From positions 2,188,294 to 2,252,293 of the forward strand of contig OW204010.1 in assembly GCA_934047225.1 (NCBI GenBank): a stretch of DNA of 64,000 nucleotides, read 5' to 3'. Of this stretch, positions 22,301 to 30,736 are shown in pieces. Positions within the stretch are counted from its first letter, which is position 1, and each line of letters opens with the position of its first letter. This DNA comes from Ypsolopha sequella (lineage: Eukaryota > Arthropoda > Insecta > Lepidoptera > Ypsolophidae). The notes beneath the pieces are model-generated. The model did not search any database and was not told where the DNA came from. It saw nothing but the letters and a program-made list of their open reading frames with translations. Position numbers and translations under genes: made by a program.

Positions 22301-22323
22301 CGCGCAGTTTGATGAATTAAATG

Positions 22324-22501
22324 CTACCCTGCTTTTAGTTCTGTAATGCGGGAGGCTTTACAAACGCAATTCTAGCATTATGGATATAAATTCCTACCGC
22401 TACTCAGATTAGCCTACCCTGCTTTTAGTTCTGTAATGCGGGAGGCATTACATACGCAATACTAGCGTTATGGATATGAATTCCTACCGCTACTCAGACT
22501 A
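22324..22501. repeat. Tandem duplication, 90-bp unit
   Basis: Two copies starting CTACCCTGCTTTTAGTTCTG at 22324 and 22414, differing at a handful of positions. Confidence 0.75.
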
Positions 22502-22659
22502 AACATTGGGTTATAGGTTTAACAGAATACGCTTAGTAAGGACATCTATGTAATCAAGCGAAGATTAAAGAAAAGATGAATATCATAGTACTAAGAAAAA
22601 AAATTGAATTGCATAAACGTATGACAATATATTCATAAAGTTTTTAACAATTTTTTTCG

Positions 22660-22895
22660 TGAATTTCTCAACCGCTTTATTTTTCCTTTAATCTTTACGT
22701 AAACACATATTACCATGATTTTTTTTATATTTTTGGTCCACCAGTTTTGGAGATAAGGGGGGGGACATACATATTATTGTTTTTTAAAGATTTCTCGAAA
22801 GCAGTGCCAGCTAGTAAATAAAGTAAAATTATATATTTTTACAATGAAATTTTTAATACCTACAATTTGATACCAATATTGTATTTATATAAAAA
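22660..22895. repeat. Dispersed AT-rich repeat at Polinton insertion site
   Basis: The block AATCTTTACGTAA-CACATATTACCATGATT ... GGAGATAAG ... GGGACAT recurs near 62075-62160. Its second half also occurs near 47820-47960 (TTTCGGAGATAAGGGGAC). The Polinton inserted within or beside this family. Confidence 0.5.
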
Positions 22896-22901
22896 AATAT
22901 A

Positions 22902-23293
22902 AGTAGGTGTCGATTGGGCATTCTAAAACAGATTTTCGTTTAAACAACTTCACTTCACTCCGAGTGAGCGTAGCGGAGCGGAGCCAATCGACAAAATCAA
23001 AATCGTTGTCCAATCGACAAAGCTTTAGAACAGAATCCATGACGATAAAACCGACTCTTTCATCATGTTATATCTAGAACTCTGCGTTGTACGTTCCGTA
23101 ATGCACGACAGCAGAATCAAACCTTACAAATCTTACAATTAATTTAAAATTAGCTCTCGCTATCGCAGTAGGAAAATAAAAACACCTGTCAATAATTTTT
23201 ATAGTCATTGCATGTTTAGCGTTTATTATATTCACAAGAACATGGAGTTTGTGAAGCAACCATTAACACTGCAACTTGAAAATATTTGTCCTA
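22902..23293 (+). repeat. Left terminal inverted repeat of Polinton
   Basis: Complementary to 47302-47713, starting AGTAGGTGTC. It extends into the first about 50 bases of the ATPase coding region, so the right end carries an inverted copy of that gene's beginning. The left copy lacks one arm of the terminal palindrome present at the right end. Confidence 0.92.
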
Positions 23294-23928
23294 ACTTGAA
23301 AAATATAAATTTTCGACATGGAAAGCTTTTACCTAATACCATTCGATGTATAATATGTGGTCCATCGAATTGTGGTAAAACGAATTTGATGATTGGTCTA
23401 CTTTTACACGAGAACGGATTGCGCTATCGTCATGTTTCCGTGTATTCCAAAACACTTTATCAACCTAAATACGTTTTTCTAGAAAAGGTTTTAAAACTAG
23501 TACCTAGTGTATCATTTGCAAAATACCAAGAAAATGAACAAGTGATTAGCCCACAAGATGCAAAACGTAATTCAATTATTATTTTTGATGATGTATCATG
23601 TGAAAATCAGAACAATGTGAGAGACTATTTCGCAATGGGAAGACATAAAAATATAGATTGTTTTTATTTAAATCAAACATATAGTAAAATTCCTAAACAG
23701 CTTATTAGGGATAATACTAACTTAATTGTACTTTTTAAACAAGACGATACAAATATGAAACATATTTACGATGAGCATGTCACTACAGATATGACATGGG
23801 CACGATTTCGTGAAATGTGCTCTAAAATATGGAGTAATCCTTATAGTTATTTTGTGATAAACAAGGATTGCAAAAAAAATAAAGGTTGTTACAGAAGAGA
23901 ATTTGATACATTTATCACTTTCAATTAA
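23242..23928 (+). CDS. A32-like DNA-packaging ATPase (FtsK-HerA superfamily)
   Basis: 229 aa from the second ATG; an in-frame ATG at 23212 would add 10 residues, but MEFVKQ is the more natural start because the upstream bases are the non-coding TIR body. The Walker A loop GPSNCGKT lies near residue 40 and the Walker B IIIFDD near 112. A sensor-like region FALGRHK-type (here FAMGRHKN) is followed by YLNQTYSKIP, all characteristic of Polinton and NCLDV genome-packaging ATPases. The family pumps the genome into the procapsid. The first codons lie in the left TIR. No disabling lesion was seen. Confidence 0.92.
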   Translation: MEFVKQPLTLQLENICPNLKNINFRHGKLLPNTIRCIICGPSNCGKTNLMIGLLLHENGLRYRHVSVYSKTLYQPKYVFLEKVLKLVPSVSFAKYQENEQVISPQDAKRNSIIIFDDVSCENQNNVRDYFAMGRHKNIDCFYLNQTYSKIPKQLIRDNTNLIVLFKQDDTNMKHIYDEHVTTDMTWARFREMCSKIWSNPYSYFVINKDCKKNKGCYRREFDTFITFN

Positions 23929-24029
23929 TCGTGGGCACACGGCTCCTATAAATAAAGTATTTTTAATATCATATATCCATATGCTGTTTGGTTGCTACAG
24001 GAGCAATAAGTTTCAAAACCATATTAAAA

Positions 24030-24959
24030 ATGGAAAAAACTCTAAAAAAGAAAATCGTTGATGCTGCCGCAGCAATCAAGAAAAAAGTTCAAAAAATGCG
24101 AGACATTGAAACCGATAATGAAAAAGTCTTACAGACGGTCTTAAAACCTATTACTGAACCATTAAATCACATGATGGAAGCAAGTAATAATCGTAATAAC
24201 AAACACATAAAAAAACTGAAAAAGGATGGGTTTAAATCTGGAAGTAATTCATATTTGGATAAAACTTTTACTGAAAGCGAAATCAGTGAAATAGATGATG
24301 AAGATAAAGAAGAATGTAATGAAGAGGGTAACACCGGAGGTAACCATTTTGATGACTCATTTAGGACAGTATCTTCAAAATCGAGTGCTAAAGACACGTC
24401 GATTTGGTCTTTATCTGCCGAAGTGATACGTAACGTTCCTTTTGGAGTTAGATATGATCATGGAAAACTCAAGTTGGGTTTTGCAAATGTAACGATTAGT
24501 GATGACTTAATTTCAGTAGCTGGATGTAAATATAAAAAAACAAAAGGATTATTAGAATTGTTAGTCAAAAAGAACCCTGATCTGAGTTTGGTTACTAAAA
24601 CTGACACTGCATGCTATAAACGAATGTTACTAGACACAAATGCTCATAGACAAGGTTTTAATCCAAGTAAACCGATCAAAAGTAATAAAGGAAAAAAATA
24701 CATGCAAGTTATTAAACCATTATTTAAGCTACGACGTGATACTGTAAGTACAGAAGATAGCACTGTACAAGGAAAAGGCTTACCTATAATGAAGAAATAT
24801 AAAAAAAATGTAGATTTTGTTTATTGGGATGATCCAAACGAGTTAGTAGAGAGACTAAAACTACTAATTGCTTCACGTGATGCTGGCAATACAGGACTTG
24901 ACAACGAGATCATATCAATAATAGAAGAATTGCAAGAAGCTGGTATAATAAATAAATAA
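24030..24959 (+). CDS. Conserved Polinton protein of unknown function
   Basis: An in-frame ATG at 23988 would give 323 aa; the ATG at 24030 (MEKTLKKKI) starts a typical basic coiled N-terminus and is preferred, without certainty. The first about 110 residues are Lys/Glu-rich. The second half has a motif (VPFGVRYDHGKLKLGF ... TKGLLELLVKKNPD ... YKRMLLDTNAHRQGF) that I recognise as recurrent in insect Polinton ORFs of unknown role. It is followed by KYMQVIKPLF and a basic, possibly virion-associated tail. It sits between the ATPase and the fibre-like gene. Confidence 0.75.
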   Translation: MEKTLKKKIVDAAAAIKKKVQKMRDIETDNEKVLQTVLKPITEPLNHMMEASNNRNNKHIKKLKKDGFKSGSNSYLDKTFTESEISEIDDEDKEECNEEGNTGGNHFDDSFRTVSSKSSAKDTSIWSLSAEVIRNVPFGVRYDHGKLKLGFANVTISDDLISVAGCKYKKTKGLLELLVKKNPDLSLVTKTDTACYKRMLLDTNAHRQGFNPSKPIKSNKGKKYMQVIKPLFKLRRDTVSTEDSTVQGKGLPIMKKYKKNVDFVYWDDPNELVERLKLLIASRDAGNTGLDNEIISIIEELQEAGIINK

Positions 24960-25023
24960 ATAAAATAACTTTTTATCTTTCCCCTCAGTTAAAAGTTTAT
25001 TTTTGCTGTAGTCACTCGTTAAC

Positions 25024-25347
25024 ATGAATATCGATAAATTCGGTCACCATGTACACAAAAGATTGCGATTGACTGATATGTTAGATTCTACTGAAAGAAG
25101 TTTGACGAGAGAAGAGAACGGTGATTACGATTTACAACAAAGGAGATTAAAAGGCGTTAAATTTCCTGTAACGTCAGATGATGCTGTGAATAAAGAATAC
25201 GTAGATAAAACTAAGCTGGACTTCTATACCAAGAAAGAAGTTGATGAAATAGTTGTGGGTGCCATAAAAAAACTTAAAACTCGTTTATACGTAGACATTT
25301 ATACAAAAGGGGAAATAGACAAGCTAATTAAACTAACAAAAAAATGA
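25024..25347 (+). CDS. Small fibre/tail-collar-like protein
   Basis: 107 aa. The motif DLQQRRLKGVKFPVTSDDAV followed by NKEYVD resembles the repeated segment at the base of trimeric tail-fibre proteins, and similar short ORFs are found in Polintons. The rest is charged and predicted helical (YTKKEVDEI, YTKGEIDKL). Its TGA overlaps the integrase ATG (ATGA at 25344-25347), with a run of seven A just before. A virion attachment or fibre role is inferred only from the motif. Confidence 0.65.
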   Translation: MNIDKFGHHVHKRLRLTDMLDSTERSLTREENGDYDLQQRRLKGVKFPVTSDDAVNKEYVDKTKLDFYTKKEVDEIVVGAIKKLKTRLYVDIYTKGEIDKLIKLTKK

Positions 25348-26267
25348 TAAAACAACACATAGTTAATGAAATTCATAAAGCAGCAAGAAAAAATTTTATA
25401 CGAAGAAATGTTGTTTTAAAAGGCATAGATGATTTATGGCAAGCTGATTTAATAGATTTTAAAAATTTAAAACAGTTCAATAATGGATTTAAGTATATTT
25501 TAGTAATTTTAGATTGTTTTTCTAAATATGCTTGGGCAATACCAATTAAAACAAAAACTAAATCTGAAGTAAGTCTAGCGTTTGAAAATGTTTTCAAGAA
25601 GTCATCTCGTCATCCAATTAACTTACAAACTGATATGGGTACTGAATTTTATAATGAAAAATTTAAACAAGTAATGAAGTCATTAAATATCAATCATTAT
25701 TCTACTTACTCTGTTAAAAAAGCTTCAATAGTAGAAAGGTTAATAAGAACACTGAAAACAAAATTATTTAAGAGTTTCAATTACAATGGCAGTTATAGAT
25801 GGTTTGGAGAACCACTTAATAATGTAATTAAAACATATAATAATACTAAGCATCGAATAACAAAACATAAACCTATAGAGGTAAATAGTAAAACAGCTAA
25901 AACTGTAATGGAAAATATAAAAAAATCTCAATTTACCATAAAAAATGGTTTAGCAAAGTTTAAGCCAGGAGATTATGTTAGAATCAGTAAATACAAAAGC
26001 GAGTTCGAAAAAGGCTATACACCTAATTGGTCATCAGAATTATTTTTGATTAAAAACATAAATAAAACGGTGCCTATTACTTACAATCTTCAAGATCTTA
26101 AGAAAGAACCAATACTAGGATGTTTTTATGAGCAGGAGCTTCAAAAAACTAAATATCCGAATGTGTATTTGATTGAAAAGATCATTAGGAAAAAAGGTAA
26201 TAGTTTATTTGTGAAATGGTTAGGCTTAAAGGAAAATAGTTGGATTGATAAAAAGGCAGTGATTTAA
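25344..26267 (+). CDS. Retroviral-type integrase with C-terminal chromodomain
   Basis: 307 aa. The rve core shows the catalytic triad: D in WQADLIDF (near residue 30), D in LQTDMGTEFYN (near 95) and E in ASIVERLIRTLK (near 130). A typical GDYVRISKYK SH3-like segment follows. The final about 40 residues (LIEKIIRKKGNSLFVKWLG ... NSWI) form a chromodomain. Polinton integrases insert the linear DNA and make 6-bp target duplications, matching what is seen here. The start overlaps the preceding gene by four bases (ATGA). It appears intact. Confidence 0.93.
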   Translation: MIKQHIVNEIHKAARKNFIRRNVVLKGIDDLWQADLIDFKNLKQFNNGFKYILVILDCFSKYAWAIPIKTKTKSEVSLAFENVFKKSSRHPINLQTDMGTEFYNEKFKQVMKSLNINHYSTYSVKKASIVERLIRTLKTKLFKSFNYNGSYRWFGEPLNNVIKTYNNTKHRITKHKPIEVNSKTAKTVMENIKKSQFTIKNGLAKFKPGDYVRISKYKSEFEKGYTPNWSSELFLIKNINKTVPITYNLQDLKKEPILGCFYEQELQKTKYPNVYLIEKIIRKKGNSLFVKWLGLKENSWIDKKAVI

Positions 26268-26293
26268 ATGAAGTAATCATTTCGTTATCAGTA

Positions 26294-27019
26294 ATGCGAG
26301 GAAAAGGACTTCTCAATTATTTAATAAATAACTTGCCTTTTGAGTTACATTTACCTGGTTACAATTATTGTGGACCGGGAACAAGACTTAAAGAACGTTT
26401 ATCAAGAGGTGATAAGGGTGTTAATGCGCTAGATGAAGCTTGCAAACGACACGACATAGCATATTCAAAGTACTCGGATTTGGATAGTCGACATAAGGCA
26501 GATTTAGAATTGATAGACATGGCTAAACGAAGACTTCGTTCAAATACTGCTAGAAGGGGAGAAAAAATGGCTTCGTGGTTAGTAAAAAAAGTTATGAAAG
26601 CAAAAGTTAAATCTGGTGGAGGAATAAAGAAATTCAAGACTGTGATTTCTAAAATACGTAGGGAACTCAAGAAGCAAAAAGCATGTAATATAGATAAAGC
26701 TATAAAAATTGCTTATTCAGCAGCAAAAAAACTTCTTTCAGAATCAAAAGTTCAATTACCACGTGTAATACCTTTACCAAAAACAGGAGGAATTCTACCT
26801 TTGATTCCAATTTTTGCTGGTTTGTCAGCATTAGGAACATTGGCTGGAGGAGCAGCAGGAATCGCTAAGACTGTGAATGATTATAAAGCTGCGCAAAGAA
26901 ATTCACGTGAATCTGAGCGACATAATAAAATGATGGAGTCATTAGTTATAGGAAAAGGATTGTATATTAAACCGAATAAAAAGGGAGAAGGCATATTTTT
27001 AAAACAAGCAAAAAACTGA
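26294..27019 (+). CDS. Minor virion protein with phospholipase A2-like domain
   Basis: 241 aa. Near residues 20-70 the calcium loop YNYCGPGTRL and catalytic helix CKRHDIAYSKY (His-Asp pair) match the PLA2 fold of parvovirus VP1 and adintovirus/Polinton proteins, which helps particles leave endosomes. A basic middle and a hydrophobic Gly/Ala-rich segment (IFAGLSALGTLAGGAAGIAK, about 175-195), reminiscent of adenovirus pVI/pX-type proteins, follow. The gene ends GCA AAA AAC TGA. The A_AAA_AAC heptamer is in the frame needed for -1 slippage into the protease frame. The start at 26294 (MRGKGLLNY) fits the family. Confidence 0.85.
   Translation: MRGKGLLNYLINNLPFELHLPGYNYCGPGTRLKERLSRGDKGVNALDEACKRHDIAYSKYSDLDSRHKADLELIDMAKRRLRSNTARRGEKMASWLVKKVMKAKVKSGGGIKKFKTVISKIRRELKKQKACNIDKAIKIAYSAAKKLLSESKVQLPRVIPLPKTGGILPLIPIFAGLSALGTLAGGAAGIAKTVNDYKAAQRNSRESERHNKMMESLVIGKGLYIKPNKKGEGIFLKQAKN
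27010..27016 (+). promoter_or_regulatory. Candidate -1 ribosomal frameshift site (A_AAA_AAC)
   Basis: In the PLA2 gene frame the codons are GCA AAA AAC TGA, so the slippery heptamer lies in the canonical X_XXY_YYZ phase, one codon before the stop. A -1 slip continues in the frame that contains the protease, open all the way from this site (next codon CTG at 27016). I see no strong downstream stem-loop, so efficiency is uncertain. Confidence 0.55.
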
Positions 27020-27396
27020 ATGAGAGGCTACCCAATCGTGCCCTTACTAATTTAGAGATTTTAAGAAATGCTGAGGATATACCGTATTTTAGAGGTGTTT
27101 TTATGAGGGACAGATTACCTCAAAAGCCTAGAAATATAGAATGCGGTATAATTAACTTGGATCAATTTAAAAACCCAGGAACTCATTGGGTGGCCTATAT
27201 TAAATATAAAAATCATTGTGAATACTTTGATAGTTATGGTGATTTAAAACCACCATTAGAGCTAATAAAATATTTAAAAAAAGATAATATTTTGTACAAC
27301 TATTCTAAATATCAGAATTATAATACTGTAAATTGTGGTCATTTATGTCTTTCATTTTTAAGAAATTATTGGAATAATATTGGTATAAAACAGTAA
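27016..27396 (+). CDS. Adenain-like cysteine protease (capsid maturation), probably frameshift-expressed
   Basis: The first ATG of the frame is 27103 (97 aa), but the frame is open and conserved-looking upstream, including the IPYFRGVFMRDRLP segment typical of the N-terminus of Polinton proteases, which begins before that ATG. Catalytic residues are visible: His in GTHWVAY (near 27183), an acidic residue in YFDSYGD and Cys in VNCGHLCLSF (near 27335). The family cleaves capsid precursors. There is no upstream AUG in frame after the PLA2 stop, so synthesis by -1 frameshifting from the PLA2-like gene or by non-AUG initiation is likely. Confidence 0.82.
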   Translation: MNERLPNRALTNLEILRNAEDIPYFRGVFMRDRLPQKPRNIECGIINLDQFKNPGTHWVAYIKYKNHCEYFDSYGDLKPPLELIKYLKKDNILYNYSKYQNYNTVNCGHLCLSFLRNYWNNIGIKQ

Positions 27397-27425
27397 ACAC
27401 GGTTTTTTATTGTATCATTAGCATA

Positions 27426-28097
27426 ATGTCCTTCAGACTATCCATTACAGGTAATAAATCGGTTTTAACTACTAACTAAGCTCCTTCGTTACAACTTGAT
27501 GGCTTATATGAATGTGCTTTGTTATATATTTCTACTTTTAATTCTATCCCAAATGTAGACAAAACAAATAATAAATTTTATTATGGTGATCAAGATGTTA
27601 TTGAATTGCCTGAAGGAGCGTATGAACTTCAAGATATATGTGATTTTTTAAAAGCTAATATCAAAGATGCTACCTTAAAATTATACTGTAACAATAATAC
27701 TTTAAAAACATACATTTTCTGTTCAAAACCTATGCATTTTGAAAAAAGTAATTCTCTTGGTAAATTATTAGGATTTGACAACCAAGTATTAGATGCATAT
27801 AAATTACATCAATCACAGTCACCTATAAACATTTTGTCTACGACAGTGATAAGGATCGAATGTGATATAGTGAGTGGTTCATTTATCAATGGTGTATCAA
27901 GTCATATAATTCACGAGTTTGCGCCGAACGTACCTCCAGGATACAGAATCATCGAAGTACCAAAAAACGTTATTTATTTTCCTGTTAACCAGAACAATAT
28001 AAGTTCTATGAATATAAGAATATTAGACGTCCATAACAACTTACTAAATTTGCGTGGTGAAGAAATTCAATTATATTTTCACCTGAAGAAACAATGA
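27426..28097 (+). pseudogene. Minor capsid (penton, single jelly-roll) protein with early nonsense codon
   Basis: The family-typical N-terminus starts at ATG 27426 (MSFRLSITGNKSVL) but an in-frame TAA at 27477-27479 (codon 18) interrupts it. The same frame then runs uninterrupted for more than 200 codons (QLDGLYECALLY, NSIPNV, IELPEGAYELQDICDFL, LGKLLGF) to 28097, matching Polinton penton-like proteins. A later ATG at 27519 could give 192 aa lacking the first strand. The stop of this gene overlaps the ATG of the next small gene (ATGA at 28094-28097). The nonsense codon suggests this copy cannot assemble particles alone. Confidence 0.82.
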
Positions 28098-28246
28098 TTG
28101 ACTATAAGAACGAACATAAATACAACCCACAACTTTTAACCGGAATCACTTTAAATCGAGCTACGTATAAAGAAGCAACTAAAAAGAAACCAAGCTTGAC
28201 GAAAGCAAATAAACAATTTCTTAAATTTATTGGATTACTAAAATGA
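28094..28246 (+). CDS. 50-aa conserved basic Polinton protein
   Basis: Short ORF between the minor and major capsid genes: starts MIDYKNEHKYNPQLL and ends PSLTKANKQFLKFIGLLK. The ending (LTxxNKxFLxxLG) recurs, as I recall, in small ORFs next to capsid genes of other Polintons. It overlaps both neighbours by ATGA (28094-28097 and 28243-28246) and fills the gap exactly, which strongly supports it being real. The role is unknown; a capsid-associated or core peptide is a guess. Confidence 0.72.
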   Translation: MIDYKNEHKYNPQLLTGITLNRATYKEATKKKPSLTKANKQFLKFIGLLK

Positions 28247-29460
28247 GTATTTTAAACATAGTAAGTACACCAAACCATGACAACTCTATTGATGGTATTG
28301 AATTTCATTCATACAAGCCATATATTACAAGTTTTAATAGAAATGATGAAATTCGCATTCCAATCAACCAACAGGATTTATATGTACTACCGTCTGCTAG
28401 TACATTATATTTGGAAGGTACTGTTAATGTTTTGAAAAAAGAAGCGAAGGAGAAAGCTAAATGCGTACATTTCACGAATAATCCGTTCTTGTACCTTTTT
28501 CAAGACATTCGTTACGAATTAAACGGTATAGAGATAGACAAAATTAAGAATGCTGGTGTAACTACTACGATTAAGTCTCTGCTCTCAATGAACGAAAACG
28601 AATCACGTATGGCCAAAGCTTGGGGTTGGGATATTGATGGTTCTAAAAATGATCAAGGAGGTAACTTTTCAGTTTCCATACCGCTTAGTAATATCCTAGG
28701 ATTTGCTGAAGATTATAAAAAAGTGATAATGAACTGTAAACATGAACTTATTCTTTTGCGAAGTAACACAAATCTGAACGCTGTTAAACTAAGTACGGGT
28801 GAAGTTGTGGAAAATATAATTATGCATAAAATTGTTTGGCGTGTACCACATGTGAAAGTGTCTGACAAGGAAAGAATCAACTTACTTCGACTGTTAGAAA
28901 AGGACCGTTCCTTACATTTAGCCTTTAGAAATTGGGATTTGTATGAATATCCATTACTACCACAAACAACTAAACACACATGGTCAATAAAAACTTCTTC
29001 TCAAATTGAAAAGCCTCGATATGTAGTTATAGCTTTACAAACAAACCGAAAGAACAGTGGAAGTGCTGATATGTCACAATTTGATCACTGTAACTTACGT
29101 GATGTTAAGGTATATCTTAACTCTACATATTTCCCTTATGAAACCTTACAAGTGAATTTTTTGGAACAAAAGTTTGCTTTATTATACGAACAGTATGCTA
29201 GATTTCAACAGTCTTACTACGGGTGTGACAGAGTAGAGCCACTTTTGAATATCAAGCAATTCAAAGATTTAGCGCCATTGTTTGTTATTGACTGTTCACG
29301 ACAAAGTGATAACATAAAAATAGGGCCTGTTGTTAACGTACGAGTGGAAATAGAGAGTAATTCTGAAATACCTGATCAGACTTCTGCATATTGTCTTATT
29401 TTAAATGATTGTATTGTAGAATACAAGCCTTTGTCTAATATAGTTAAGAAAATATCATGA
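28243..29460 (+). CDS. Major capsid protein (double jelly-roll, hexon-like)
   Basis: 405 aa starting MSILNIVSTPNHDNSIDGIE. The pattern IRIPINQQDLYVLPSASTLYLEG, FLYLFQDIRYELNG(I)E and later DLYEYPLLPQTTKHTW is typical of Polinton/adintovirus major capsid proteins. The frame is intact. It starts inside the stop of the 50-aa gene and ends in an ATGA overlap with the following gene, giving a tight capsid cluster (minor capsid, 50 aa, MCP, 165 aa). Confidence 0.9.
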   Translation: MSILNIVSTPNHDNSIDGIEFHSYKPYITSFNRNDEIRIPINQQDLYVLPSASTLYLEGTVNVLKKEAKEKAKCVHFTNNPFLYLFQDIRYELNGIEIDKIKNAGVTTTIKSLLSMNENESRMAKAWGWDIDGSKNDQGGNFSVSIPLSNILGFAEDYKKVIMNCKHELILLRSNTNLNAVKLSTGEVVENIIMHKIVWRVPHVKVSDKERINLLRLLEKDRSLHLAFRNWDLYEYPLLPQTTKHTWSIKTSSQIEKPRYVVIALQTNRKNSGSADMSQFDHCNLRDVKVYLNSTYFPYETLQVNFLEQKFALLYEQYARFQQSYYGCDRVEPLLNIKQFKDLAPLFVIDCSRQSDNIKIGPVVNVRVEIESNSEIPDQTSAYCLILNDCIVEYKPLSNIVKKIS

Positions 29461-29954
29461 ATTTTCTAATCATTGATGTACAAGGCTTTAAAAACTCTAA
29501 AAACGAATTCATAGTGAAAGAATTGGCAATAGCAACTCTTGAATACACTTACATTTTTTTTGTAAAACCACCATACCCTTACCTAAAATTAACTAAAGAA
29601 GAAAAGAGACAAGTGTCATGGATTGAAAAGAATCGAGGAATTTATTGGAGCGAAGGTTATATAGATTACAGTGAATTTAAAAAAATAACTTTTGCTTATT
29701 TAAAGAACAAAAATATTTTAGTGAAGGGTTGTGAAAAAATCAAGTGGATTAGAGAATTAAGCAATAATTGTAGAATAATAGATGTCGGCGATAAAGGTTG
29801 TCCTAATATTAAAAACCTTCATGATATGTATGGAAGAGATCTTACAAACTTTAACTGTATACATCATAAAAATCAATGCGCTTTAAAAAATGTGTTATGT
29901 CTCAAAAAGTGGTACCATGAAAATAACATGTATGCATTTAACTTTTTTTATTGA
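29457..29954 (+). CDS. Conserved Polinton-associated protein, 165 aa
   Basis: The sequence starts NFLIIDVQGFKNSKNEFIVK with ELAIATL, then VKPPYPYLKLT, GIYWSEGYIDY, ILVKGCEKIKWI, and a Cys/His-rich end (CIHHKNQCALKNVLCL). I recognise the DVQGF...KELA...PPYPY...KG.EK arrangement as recurrent in insect Polintons and related insect repeats. The initial Asp and spacing vaguely recall an RNase H-fold exonuclease, but I would not assign activity. It begins in the MCP stop (ATGA) and is the last plus-strand gene before the convergent boundary. Confidence 0.7.
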   Translation: MNFLIIDVQGFKNSKNEFIVKELAIATLEYTYIFFVKPPYPYLKLTKEEKRQVSWIEKNRGIYWSEGYIDYSEFKKITFAYLKNKNILVKGCEKIKWIRELSNNCRIIDVGDKGCPNIKNLHDMYGRDLTNFNCIHHKNQCALKNVLCLKKWYHENNMYAFNFFY

Positions 29955-30478
29955 CACAAAAATTAAAATAAATGATTTGTTAGTCCCTATATACAGGAAT
30001 TTTATTTTCACATCCATCCAGGTTCAAAAAGGAAATGTTGTTTTTATATAATGTAATAAATAATAGATATTTTTACTTCAAAATCAAGTATATTTTTTCT
30101 TTTTCAAGTTCTTTTTAATTTGCATAACCATACTTTCTAACAAACGTCTTAAATTTGTATTATTTTGTAAATAAATTTCTACTTATAAATTTCAATATAC
30201 TAATACTTTACGTTGAATCACACATGAAAAAATATATTTCATTGTTCTAAAAAATATTACATAATTAAGAATTAACAAAACAATTTAAATTATTTATTTC
30301 ATTTTTTCAAAATGTTGAGAAGGCGAGGTTGTCCGTCATTTTGCATTACCTGGGAAAAAATAAAAAATAAATAAAAAATAAATAAAACTAAATACATTTT
30401 TTGTTTCACTACAAGGCAAAAATAAAAATGGAACGCATACAAATAACAAAGAAAAAATAAAAAAAGTAGTGTTATCAC
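29955..30478. other. Convergent intergenic region, AT-rich
   Basis: Separates the plus-strand block from the minus-strand block. AATAAA-type signals occur on both strands (for example AATAAAATAAATAA-like runs near 30050). No gene is seen. A minus-strand splice-acceptor-like TTTTTCCCAG lies near 30350 and could belong to the 30.5-kb gene's 3' UTR. Confidence 0.5.
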
Positions 30479-30736
30479 TTACTGTGATGTTGTAAAATCC
30501 GAACGTTCAGCCATTTCTTTGCTAATGAGAAAGAGCGTATGCGCCGCGTGTCTCAGCACAGGATCAGCGCTGTCGTACACGCAGTACCCGCTTTTTACAA
30601 CAGTCCTCACAGCCACACTGTTGTTGTCTTCTGTGCTGTACTCCAGTATTTCTATCTTCACTTGGAACAAGGGTACCTCCTTAGCCTTTTCACGTTCACC
30701 CAACACGCACAAATAGGAAGGTCGCGCGAAGTTGGC
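30479..30736 (-). CDS. Small accessory protein, unrecognised
   Basis: 85 aa from the ATG at 30736 (MANFARPSYLCVLGEREK) to a TAA at 30479. The region is more GC-rich than the neighbouring virus-like genes. The stop codon overlaps a perfect minus-strand splice-donor-like GTAAGTG, and an acceptor-like site is present near 30350, so splicing in the tail is possible. No family is recognised. It lies at the inner end of the minus-strand block downstream of PolB. Confidence 0.45.
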   Translation of the reverse strand, partial: ANFARPSYLCVLGEREKAKEVPLFQVKIEILEYSTEDNNSVAVRTVVKSGYCVYDSADPVLRHAAHTLFLISKEMAERSDFTTSQ

